From: CAVVTR01 sp963751245
GTDB lineage: Bacteria > Acidobacteriota > Thermoanaerobaculia > Thermoanaerobaculales > Thermoanaerobaculaceae
DNA length: 64,000 nt
Assembly (NCBI GenBank): GCA_963751245.1
Contig: CAVVTR010000001.1
Span: 62,001 to 126,000, forward strand
Reading direction: 5' to 3'
A program made the position numbers and the translations under genes. Position 1 is the first letter of the stretch; each line of letters begins with the position of its first letter. Below are positions 27,268 through 35,400 of the stretch, one piece after another. The notes under the pieces are model-generated. The model was given only the letters and a program-made list of their open reading frames with translations, did no database searches and was not told where the DNA came from.

Positions 27268-27273
27268 TATGAT
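27268..27273 (+). promoter_or_regulatory. -10-like element TATGAT upstream of the VPS10-like gene
   Basis: TATGAT, a close match to the TATAAT consensus, ends 23 nt before ATG 27297. No clear -35 is visible. Confidence 0.4.
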
Positions 27274-27296
27274 GGGGCCAGGAAGGAGACCGATCA

Positions 27297-30200
27297 ATGA
27301 GACTCACTCCCGCAATAGTGCTCAGTCTTTCGCTGCTGCTGCCGAGCGCGGGTTCCGCGGCCAAGAAGGCACCCGACAAGGATGGCGGTGATGCCAACAA
27401 GGACGTGTTCTCCTCGGGGACCTTCACCGGTCTCAAGCTCCGCGGCATCGGCCCGGCGCTCACTTCCGGGAGGATCGTGGACTTCGCCGTGGACCCCTCG
27501 ACTCCGAGCCACTACTACGTGGCGTCGGCCTCGGGAGGGGTGTGGACCACCGTCGACGGCGGCACCACCTACACCCCGGTGTTCGACAGCGAGGGGTCGT
27601 ACTCCATCGGGTGCGTGACCATCGATCCCAACAACCCCCACACGGTGTGGGTGGGCACCGGCGAGAACAACAGCCAGCGCTCGGTGTCCTGGGGTGACGG
27701 GGTGTACCGCTCCGACGACGACGGCCAGCACTGGACCAACATGGGTCTCAAGGACTCCCAGCACATCGGGCGGATCCTCGTCGACCCGCGGGACTCCAAC
27801 GTCATCTACGTGGCGGCCCAGGGCCCGCTGTGGGGCCCCGGCGGCGACCGCGGCCTCTACAAGTCAACAGACGGCGGCGCAACGTGGAAGGCCGTCCTCA
27901 CCATCAGCGAGAACACCGGGGTCACCGAGGTTGCCATGGACCCCCGCAACCCCGACGTGCTGTACGCGGCCTCGTACCAGCGGCGCCGTCGCGTCTGGGG
28001 GCTCATCGACGGCGGACCCGAGTCGGCCATCTACAAGTCCACCGACGCCGGCAAGACCTGGAAGAAGCTCACCAGCGGCCTCCCCAAGGTCGACATGGGC
28101 CGCATCGGCATCACCATGGCGCCGGCGAACCCCGACGTGATCTACGCCGTCATCGAGGCCGCCGAGGACAAGGGGGGCATCTTCCGCTCCGACGACCGCG
28201 GCGCCACCTGGACGAAGCGAAGCGACTACACGACCACCTCCGGCCAGTACTACAACGAGCTCGTCTGCGACCCCAAGGACGTGGACACGGTGTACTCCAT
28301 GGACACCTGGCTGCACGTCACCCACGACGGCGGGAAGACCTGGGACCGGGTCGGTGAGAAGACCAAGCACGTGGACAACCACGGCATGTGGATCGACCCG
28401 TCCGACACAGCCCACTTCCTGGTCGGCTGCGACGGCGGCGTCTACGAGACCTACGACGCCGGCAGGACCTGGAACTTCAAGACCAACCTCCCGGTCACCC
28501 AGTTCTACCGCGTGGCCGTGGACAACTCCAAGCCGTTCTACTACGTGTACGGGGGCACGCAGGACAACTTCAGCCTCGGCGGCCCCTCGCGCACCACCAG
28601 CCAGAGCGGCATCACCAGCGCCGACTGGTTCGTGACAACCGGCGGCGACGGCTTCGTCAGTCGGATCGATCCCGTGGATCCCACCATCGTGTACGCCGAG
28701 TCGCAGTACGGCGGCCTCGTGCGCTACGACCGCAAGAGCGGCGAGGAGATCGGCATCCGCCCCGAGGAGGGCAAGGGCGAGGCCCCGTTCCGGTTCAACT
28801 GGGACTCCCCGCTCATCATCAGCCCGCACTCCCACACGCGGCTCTACTTCGCCGCCCAGCAGGTCTTCCAGAGCGACGACCGCGGCGACACGTGGACAGA
28901 GATCTCCGGCGACCTGTCCCGGCAGCTGGACCGCAACACCATGAAGATCATGGGCCGGGTCTGGCCCGTGGACGCCGTGGCCAAGAACGCATCGACGTCG
29001 TTCTACGGCAGCGTCGTCACCCTCAGCGAGTCCCCGCTGGTCGAGGGCCTGCTCTACGCCGGGACGGACGACGGCCTCATCCAGGTCCGGGACGGCGCGA
29101 CCTGGCGAAAGATCGGCAGCTTCCCCGGCGTACCCGAGCTCACCTACGTCAGCGGCATCACCGCCTCGATGCACAACGCCGACACCGTCTACGCATGCTT
29201 CGACAACCACAAGAGCTCGGACTTCAAGCCCTACCTGCTCAAGAGCACGGACCGCGGGCGCACGTGGAAGTCCATCGCCTCCGACCTGCCCGACGGCGAG
29301 GTTGTCTACGCCCTCGCCGAGGACCCCACCAGCCCCGACCTCCTCTACATCGGCTGCGAGCTCGGCGTCTACTTCAGCACCGACGGCGGCGGCCACTGGG
29401 TCAAGCTCACCGGCGGGATGCCGACCATCGCCGTGCGCGACCTGACCGTCCAGAAGCGTGACAACGACCTCGTCCTCGCCACTTTCGGGCGGGGCTTCTA
29501 CGTCCTCGACGACCTCTCTCCGCTCCAGCACACGACCCGCGAGACCCTGGACAAGGACGCCGTCCTCTACCCGGTGCGCGACGCCCTGGCCTACATCGAG
29601 CGCTCGCCGCTGGGCGGCCGCGGCGCGTCGTTCCAGGGCGACTCCTTCTACTTTGCCGACAACCCGCCCTTCGGTGCGGTCTTCACCTACTACCTCAAGG
29701 ACGGCCTCAAGACCCGGGCGGAGCTCCGCCGCGACGCGGAGAAGGCCGCCATCAAGAAGGGCGAGAACCCGGCGTACCCCTCGGTCGACGAGCTCCGTGC
29801 CGAATCCCGCGAGCCCAAGCCGGCCGTCGTGCTGACCGTGACGGACTCCCAGGGCAACGTGATCCAGAGGGTCGAGGGCCCCACCTCGAAGGGGTTCCAC
29901 CGGGTGGCCTGGAACCTGCGCTACCCGCCGTTCACGCCGGCACGGCTGCACAGCGAGAACGGTGCCCCCTGGGAGTGGCGGGCCCGCGGCCCCATGGCGG
30001 TGCCGGGCACGTACAAGGTCACGCTGGCCAAGCGCGTCGACACCCGGACCACCGAGCTGGCCGGCCCCGCCGAGTTCAAGGTCGTCCCCATCGACCTCAA
30101 CTCCCTGGCCGATCCGGACCGGGCGGCGCTGGTCGCCTTCCAGCTCAAGACCGCGCGGCTGCAGCGCGCCGTGCTCGGCGCCCGTGACCTCATCCGGCAG

Positions 30201-30593
30201 ACGCAGGACCACCTGAAGCTCATCCACCAGGCGCTCAAGGACACCCCGGCCCCCGACGCCGCCCTGCTGGCGCAGGCGGACGCGCTCCGCTCCAAGCTCG
30301 ACGACCTCTCCGTCACCCTCTCGGGGGACGAGGTCCGCGCGGACCACAACATGCCCGTCTCGCCGTCGATCATCGACCGCGTCCAGGGCATCGTCTACGG
30401 CGAGTGGTCGGCGACGGCGGCTCCCACGACGACCCAGCAGAAGGCCTACGACATCGCCGGCGAGGAGTTCACCGGCCTGGTCGGCACGCTCCGCACGCTG
30501 GTGGAGAAGGACCTGGCCGAGCTCGAGAAGGGTATGGACGCCGCAGGCTCTCCGTGGACGCCGGGCCGGGTCCCTGACTGGCAGCCCGAGTAG
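27297..30593 (+). CDS. exported VPS10/sortilin-like beta-propeller protein
   Basis: 1,098 residues. A signal peptide (MRLTPAIVLSLSLLLPSAG) precedes a long chain of BNR/sortilin-type blades with the Asp-box form S-x-D-x-G-x-T-W. Examples are STDGGATWKAV, STDAGKTWKKL, SDDRGATWTKR, THDGGKTWDRV, SDDRGDTWTEI and STDRGRTWKSI; at least eight are present. The C-terminal 350 residues contain a DGLKTRAELRRDAEKAA linker, a beta-sandwich-like block and a helical tail. Such proteins are abundant in acidobacterial genomes, often called WD40/YVTN or glycosyl-hydrolase-like, with unproven function. AAGGAGACCGATCA lies before the ATG. A strong terminator follows. Confidence 0.85.
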   Translation: MRLTPAIVLSLSLLLPSAGSAAKKAPDKDGGDANKDVFSSGTFTGLKLRGIGPALTSGRIVDFAVDPSTPSHYYVASASGGVWTTVDGGTTYTPVFDSEGSYSIGCVTIDPNNPHTVWVGTGENNSQRSVSWGDGVYRSDDDGQHWTNMGLKDSQHIGRILVDPRDSNVIYVAAQGPLWGPGGDRGLYKSTDGGATWKAVLTISENTGVTEVAMDPRNPDVLYAASYQRRRRVWGLIDGGPESAIYKSTDAGKTWKKLTSGLPKVDMGRIGITMAPANPDVIYAVIEAAEDKGGIFRSDDRGATWTKRSDYTTTSGQYYNELVCDPKDVDTVYSMDTWLHVTHDGGKTWDRVGEKTKHVDNHGMWIDPSDTAHFLVGCDGGVYETYDAGRTWNFKTNLPVTQFYRVAVDNSKPFYYVYGGTQDNFSLGGPSRTTSQSGITSADWFVTTGGDGFVSRIDPVDPTIVYAESQYGGLVRYDRKSGEEIGIRPEEGKGEAPFRFNWDSPLIISPHSHTRLYFAAQQVFQSDDRGDTWTEISGDLSRQLDRNTMKIMGRVWPVDAVAKNASTSFYGSVVTLSESPLVEGLLYAGTDDGLIQVRDGATWRKIGSFPGVPELTYVSGITASMHNADTVYACFDNHKSSDFKPYLLKSTDRGRTWKSIASDLPDGEVVYALAEDPTSPDLLYIGCELGVYFSTDGGGHWVKLTGGMPTIAVRDLTVQKRDNDLVLATFGRGFYVLDDLSPLQHTTRETLDKDAVLYPVRDALAYIERSPLGGRGASFQGDSFYFADNPPFGAVFTYYLKDGLKTRAELRRDAEKAAIKKGENPAYPSVDELRAESREPKPAVVLTVTDSQGNVIQRVEGPTSKGFHRVAWNLRYPPFTPARLHSENGAPWEWRARGPMAVPGTYKVTLAKRVDTRTTELAGPAEFKVVPIDLNSLADPDRAALVAFQLKTARLQRAVLGARDLIRQTQDHLKLIHQALKDTPAPDAALLAQADALRSKLDDLSVTLSGDEVRADHNMPVSPSIIDRVQGIVYGEWSATAAPTTTQQKAYDIAGEEFTGLVGTLRTLVEKDLAELEKGMDAAGSPWTPGRVPDWQPE

Positions 30594-30615
30594 CCTTTCC
30601 TGACACCGGTCACGA

Positions 30616-30645
30616 AGAGGGGGTGCGCCGCGGCGCACCCCTCTC
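30616..30645. terminator. bidirectional intrinsic terminator
   Basis: A near-perfect inverted repeat (GGGGTGCGCC - GC - GGCGCACCCC with partly matching AGAG flanks) lies between the convergent VPS10-like and DUF202 genes. It is followed by CTCTCTCTT on the + strand and by CCTCTTCGT-like pyrimidines on the - strand. The stem is 10 bp or more. Confidence 0.7.
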
Positions 30646-30670
30646 TCTTGCCGTCGTCACCGGCGGGACG

Positions 30671-31390
30671 TCACGCCGGGAGGATGTCGCGCAGGCCCTC
30701 GTCGGCCCCCAGGAGAGCGTCCATGCGGCGGATCCGTGAGCGGGCGCGGACGTAGCCGGTGAGGCCGCCGGCCACGAACGCGACTCCGGACACGAGCAGG
30801 CCCACGTCGAAGAGGCTCCACCACGACAGCCCGAAGTAACGCACCAGGGCCACGCCCAGGGTGAAGAGCGCGAGCCCGGTGCGGATGAGGGCCAGCTCGG
30901 TGCGCTGCAGGGCCAGGTCGTTGCGCTGCCGCGACAGCCGGGTCCGCGTCACCGCGCGCAGCGTTCGCTGCCGCGAGAGGTCGGTCCTGCTCCTGGCCAG
31001 CTCGGTGCGGTCGTCGCTCAGGGCGGTCCGGCGCCGGGCCATGTCGGTCCTGACCACGGAGAGGTCGGTCCGCTGCCCGGCCAGGGAGGTGCGCTCCCGG
31101 GCGAGGTCGGTGCGGATGTTGGCGAGCTCGGTGCTCCGCGTGGTCAGACGGGTCTGCTCCCGGGTCAGCGCCGTGCGCTCCTGGGCCATCGCCGTCTGCT
31201 CCTCGGTGTGGCGGGAGGTTGCCGAGGTGAAGGTCAACAGCCGCCCGGCCGTCTCGTTGGCCTCGCGGCCGATCTCGTTGCCCGTCGAGCTCAGCGAGAC
31301 CTCCGCCTCCAGGGCCGCCAGGCACTGGCCCACCATCGTGCGGATCTCCCGGACCGGGGCGTCGTCCCGCTCGTTGTCGTCGTCGCTCAT
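30671..31390 (-). CDS. DUF202-type membrane protein with 16 heptad repeats
   Basis: 239 residues. Residues ~63-175 consist of about sixteen tandem heptads of the form x-x-R-T-x-L-A/S (QERTALT, NIRTDLA, RERTSLA, GQRTDLS, DDRTELA, RSRTDLS, LQRTELA, LIRTGLA and so on). The last two merge into the hallmark of DUF202/YidH proteins (RTELALIRTGLALFTLGVA). Two membrane helices follow (~172-186 and ~194-212), then a short basic-acidic tail. The repeat appears to be an expansion of the normal RTxLAxxRTxLA motif into a long amphipathic, Arg/Asp-rich helix or coiled coil on the cytoplasmic side. The N-terminal 60 residues are acidic and soluble. Function unknown. Confidence 0.8.
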   Translation of the reverse strand: MSDDDNERDDAPVREIRTMVGQCLAALEAEVSLSSTGNEIGREANETAGRLLTFTSATSRHTEEQTAMAQERTALTREQTRLTTRSTELANIRTDLARERTSLAGQRTDLSVVRTDMARRRTALSDDRTELARSRTDLSRQRTLRAVTRTRLSRQRNDLALQRTELALIRTGLALFTLGVALVRYFGLSWWSLFDVGLLVSGVAFVAGGLTGYVRARSRIRRMDALLGADEGLRDILPA

Positions 31391-31449
31391 GGCTCATCTC
31401 CCGCGCCCGGGCCGCACCGCCTGGCCTCGCGTCCTGGGCCCGAGGCGGC

Positions 31450-32274
31450 TCAGGGGGCGAGCACGAAGGACGGAGCGCACCCCGGCTGATATTCGATGGT
31501 GGACACTCCGCGGACCGCCCGCGCGATGTCCACGAGCTCCGTCCGCCGCTCCGGAGGCAGGTACGGTCCCTCCAGGCGCACCTCGCCGCCGCGCGCCGTC
31601 GCCGCCACCTCGACACCCGCCGTGCGTGGATCGCAGGCCAGCGCCGCCTCCACGCTGGAGGCGAGAAAGAGGTCCTGGACGGCCTCGAGGGTGGCGGCGC
31701 AGGGCTGGAGCTCCGGCTCGCGCAGGGCGCCGGCGACCATGGTGCAGATGGCGGGAATCGGCATGCGCTCGGCGGAGAAGCAGACGTCGTAGAGGTTGGG
31801 GTCGCGGATGTCCCGCCCGTACATGAAGCGTCCCCAGCGGACGTGGGCGTCGTCCTCGCGCAGCACCGCCTCCCGGGCCTCCGCCTCGGAGAGCGAGAGG
31901 CGCTGCATGGCGTTGCGCACCCTCATCTCCATGGGGGCGTTGATGCGGATGCGCAGGCAGCACGGCAGGCCTGGCAGCAGGAACTGGCCCGAGTAGCCGT
32001 GGTAGACCACGTTGCCCTCGCGCACGAAGCACAGCAGGGCGTAGCGCATGAGGACCAGGTACGGACGCCGGTACTGGCTGAACTGCTCGTAGGCCCGCGC
32101 GGCGCGGTCGATGGAGGACATCACCCGCCGCGCGTGATCCCCCTTGGCGTCGACGATGGCCACCAGGTCCTCGCGGGACACGGACCGCACGGAGAGCCGC
32201 TCGGCCACGCACCGGGCCAGGGCCGCTCCGCCTGACATCGTGCCGCGTGAGATGAGGACAACGGGCAACGCCAC
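31450..32274 (-). CDS. cytidylate-kinase-like protein with C-terminal BON-like domain
   Basis: 274 residues. The N-terminal part is of the Cytidylate_kin2 type: PVVLISRGTMSGGAALARCVAERL is the P-loop region, in which the usual GxGxxGKS is replaced by a Gly-rich GTMSGGA loop as in this family. VREGNVVYHGYSGQFLLPG and LRIRINAPMEMRVRN follow. From about residue 200 a BON-like fold appears (VEAALACDPRTAGVEVAATARGGEVRLEG, then ARAVRGVSTIEYQPG). BON domains usually bind lipid or act in the envelope, which is unexpected on a nucleotide kinase. The downstream DUF202 gene lies 59 nt away on the same strand and may be co-transcribed. Confidence 0.75.
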   Translation of the reverse strand: MALPVVLISRGTMSGGAALARCVAERLSVRSVSREDLVAIVDAKGDHARRVMSSIDRAARAYEQFSQYRRPYLVLMRYALLCFVREGNVVYHGYSGQFLLPGLPCCLRIRINAPMEMRVRNAMQRLSLSEAEAREAVLREDDAHVRWGRFMYGRDIRDPNLYDVCFSAERMPIPAICTMVAGALREPELQPCAATLEAVQDLFLASSVEAALACDPRTAGVEVAATARGGEVRLEGPYLPPERRTELVDIARAVRGVSTIEYQPGCAPSFVLAP

Positions 32275-32297
32275 GCTCCCGACCGCACACCGCTACC

Positions 32298-32318
32298 GTG
32301 GAGATACCACATCTCCAC
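32298..32318. promoter_or_regulatory. perfect 7-bp inverted repeat in a divergent promoter region
   Basis: GTGGAGA - 7 nt - TCTCCAC, within the 150-bp gap between the kinase-like gene (-) and the TamB-Omp85 gene (+), 24 nt upstream of the kinase start. Placement suits an operator for a dimeric regulator. A short RNA hairpin in the kinase leader is the alternative. Confidence 0.4.
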
Positions 32319-32424
32319 TGTGAGAGATGATCACGTCCGTGTCAAGAGATCGTGCTCACGTGCTCGAAGAGACGGCTTCGGCACCGGCGCAGAATCCCCG
32401 GGGGGCCTTTCCTGCTTTACCATC

Positions 32425-35400
32425 ATGGACATGGTTTCAGACCGGCAGCGTGCCGCCGACAAAGGGAACCGCCGGAGAGCCCACTGGTTCCGCTGGAGCG
32501 TGGCCGTGCTCGGAGCGACCGTCGCGGCCCTCCTGATCGCGGTCAGCCTGCCTCCGGTCCAGCGCGCCCTGTGGATCCTGGCGGCCCGGCGGATCGAGGC
32601 CGCCACGGGCCTGCGGGTAGAGGTGCGCGACATCGGGGTGCGCTGGTGGCCCGCGCGTCTCCACGCCGGGGACCTCTCCGTGGCCGCCCCCGGACGGCCG
32701 CCGCTCGCGACGGCGGACACGCTCGTGGCCTCGTGGAGCTGGGTTCGCCTCGTCACCAGGCACCGCCTCGAGACCATCACCGTCGACGGCCTCCACGTGG
32801 AGATGTCCGCCGTCGGGGAGGCCCCGCCGCCCGCGTCCGACCCCCCTGCCGGCGATCCTCCTGCTCCCGATCCTCCGCCCTCCGCACCGGCATGGCCGGC
32901 GCTGGAGATCGGGAGCCTCTCGGTCCATGGCGGGGCGGCTGCCGTGGGCCTGGGCATCGCCGGCCTCGACGCCGACGGCGTCCGCCTCACCGGCAGCCTG
33001 CTCGGCGGCCGCGCCTCGGCCACCCTGGACGCGACGACCGTCTCGTTGAACCGGGACGGGCGGAGGCTGCCCCTGGGGCGCCTCACCGCCACCGCCGGCG
33101 CGACACCGGAGGGCGTGGTGCTGCACGGCGCTGACCTCGCGGGCGCGGCGGTGGAGGCCCACCTGTCGGGCTCGGCGCGGCCCGTGCTGTCGACACGGGA
33201 GCTGACCCTCCGGTTGCGGGCGACCATCCCGGCCGCCGAAACCCTGGGTTGGTGGGAGCCCGCGCTCCAGAGCCGGTTCGACGCCGGGGGGACGGTGAGC
33301 TTCGACGGCACGGTGACGTGGCGCCGGGGCCAGGGCCTCGGCGTGGAGGGCAGCGGACGCGGCGAGGGGCTCCACGTGGCGGGCTACCCGGTGACCGGCT
33401 TCCGGATCACCACGCCGGAGGGCCGGTTCCTCGTCGAGGCCCACGATCCCTCGTGGGGCAGCGTGACCCTCGGGCCGGTCGCGCCCTCCGCCATCCCCTT
33501 CGACGCCTCGCTCGAGGGCCTGTCCCTGGAGCCGCTCCGGTCCTTGATGTCCCCGGACACGCGGGCCCTGATGCCGGCGCGGGCCGCGCTCACCGGGCAC
33601 GCCTCGGGCACGGCGCCGCTCCCCCTCGCCATGGACGGGCTGACCGCATCCGCCGCCCTCACCCTGTCGTGGCCGGCCGGGAGCGTGAGCCTCGCGGGCC
33701 GCGTGGTGGGGCGCTCGGTGCAGGACCTCTCGCTGCGTGCCTCCCTGCCCGGCGCCGTGGCGACGGCCTCCGGCCGGGCCACCGTCGGCTCGTCCGTGGA
33801 CCTCGAGGCCGACGTGCAGGCCACCGAGCCGGAGAAGCTGGCCGCGGTCCTCGCCGCGTGGCTGCCGTCCCTCGCACCCGCCGCCCCCGGCGGCGGCCCG
33901 CTCCACGCCGTCGCCACCCTCTCCGGGGACTGGTCCGCCCCCACCCTCTCGGCGCGGGTGCGCTGGCAGCGCCCGGAGATCGCCGGGCGCTGCCTCGACA
34001 CCCTCGACGGCGAGGTGCGCGGCACCGCCGCGGAGGCCACGTGGAACGTCACAGCCGCGGTTGGAGGCGCCGAGGTCACCGCCGCCGGCACCGCCTCCCT
34101 CGCGCGGCGGAGCGCCACGGCGGCCTGGAGCCTCTCGGGGCTGCCGGCGGCCACCGCGGTGGTCCTGGCCCTCCCCGCCTCCTCCCTGAGCCCGGCGGGG
34201 ACGATCGACGGCCGCGGGACGGCCAGGCTCGAGCCGGGGCAATGGGCGGTGGAAGACGCGGCCGTACGCTGGAGCGGCGCCGCCCTCGGCCGATGGCAGG
34301 CCGACACCGTGAGCCTGGCGGGCTCCGCGGGATCCGGCGGCTTCAGGGTCGACTCCCTGCGCGTGGCCCTCCCCGAGGGACGGGTTTTCGCCCGCGGCTC
34401 CCTCGAAGGGCTCACCCCGGCCGCGCCCCTGGACCTCGAGATCCACTGGCGCGACGTCGGCCTCAGGACGTTCACGGAGACGGTCCCCGTCGCCCTCGAC
34501 GGCTGCCTCGACGGCGACGTCGAGCTGCAGGGCACCCTCGGCACCCCCACGGGGCACGCGCTCCTGCGCTGGGAGCCCCGCGCCTCCGGAAGCGCCCTGG
34601 AACCGCTCTCGCTGCGGGGCACCCTGGCCCGCGGCTCCCTGGACGTGACCTCCGAGCAGCTCCTCAGCGCGGCCGGCAGCCTCACGATGCACGCGATCCT
34701 GCCCCTGGGCGACCTGCCCCGGCCGTCATGGCTCTATCCCCACGCCCCCTCGGGGCCGGCGACCGTCACCGCCCACGCGGAGGCTCTGGAGCTGACCCCC
34801 CTCGTGTCGCTCCTCGGACCTCGGGCCGCAGCGCTGCCGATCCGCTCCGGGCTCGACCTCTCGCTGCGCTGGGACCCGCTCACCCCCCGCACGGCCGTGG
34901 GGAGGCTGGAACTGCCCGGGCTCACCGTGGGCGAGGGCGCCGGTGCCGTCCGCGCCGTGCGAACACCGGCCGTGGTGCTCACCGGGGGCCGCCTCGAGGT
35001 GGAGTCCCTCGACCTCGAGGGCCGTACCAGCGTCATCGCCGGGGGAGGCATCGTCGACGTCGCGAGGAGCGCGATCGACGTCTCGCTGAACGCCACGCTC
35101 GCGCCGGACCTGATGCAGATCGTCGTGCCTGCGGTGTCGTTCCGGGGCGCGGTCCAGGCCCGTCTCGAGATCACGGGTCCCTTCGACGCCCCCACGGGCA
35201 CCGTGTCCGTCAGCCAGACCGGCGGCTCCATGGTCGTCCTCGACCCCCCGGTGCAGGTCACCGGGCTCACGGTGAAGACCTCCTTCTCCGGCGGCGTCCT
35301 GGACATCGACGGCGGTTCGGCCGACGTCAACGGCGGCCGCGTCGACCTGGGCGGCGGCTGGGACCCCCGGGTGCAGCAGGGCATCGTCGCCGAGCTCGAG

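Noticed and set aside
27864..30638. A ~924-codon open frame on the minus strand, opposite the VPS10-like gene
   Set aside because: It mirrors the codon structure of a clear + strand gene with a signal peptide, Asp-box repeats and a ribosome site. The minus-strand product is low-complexity Val/Gly/Arg/Asp-rich with no domain, as expected at this G+C content.
32319..32335. A CRP/FNR-like site TGTGA...TCACG
   Set aside because: The spacer is 7 nt instead of the required 6, so the half-sites are out of register.
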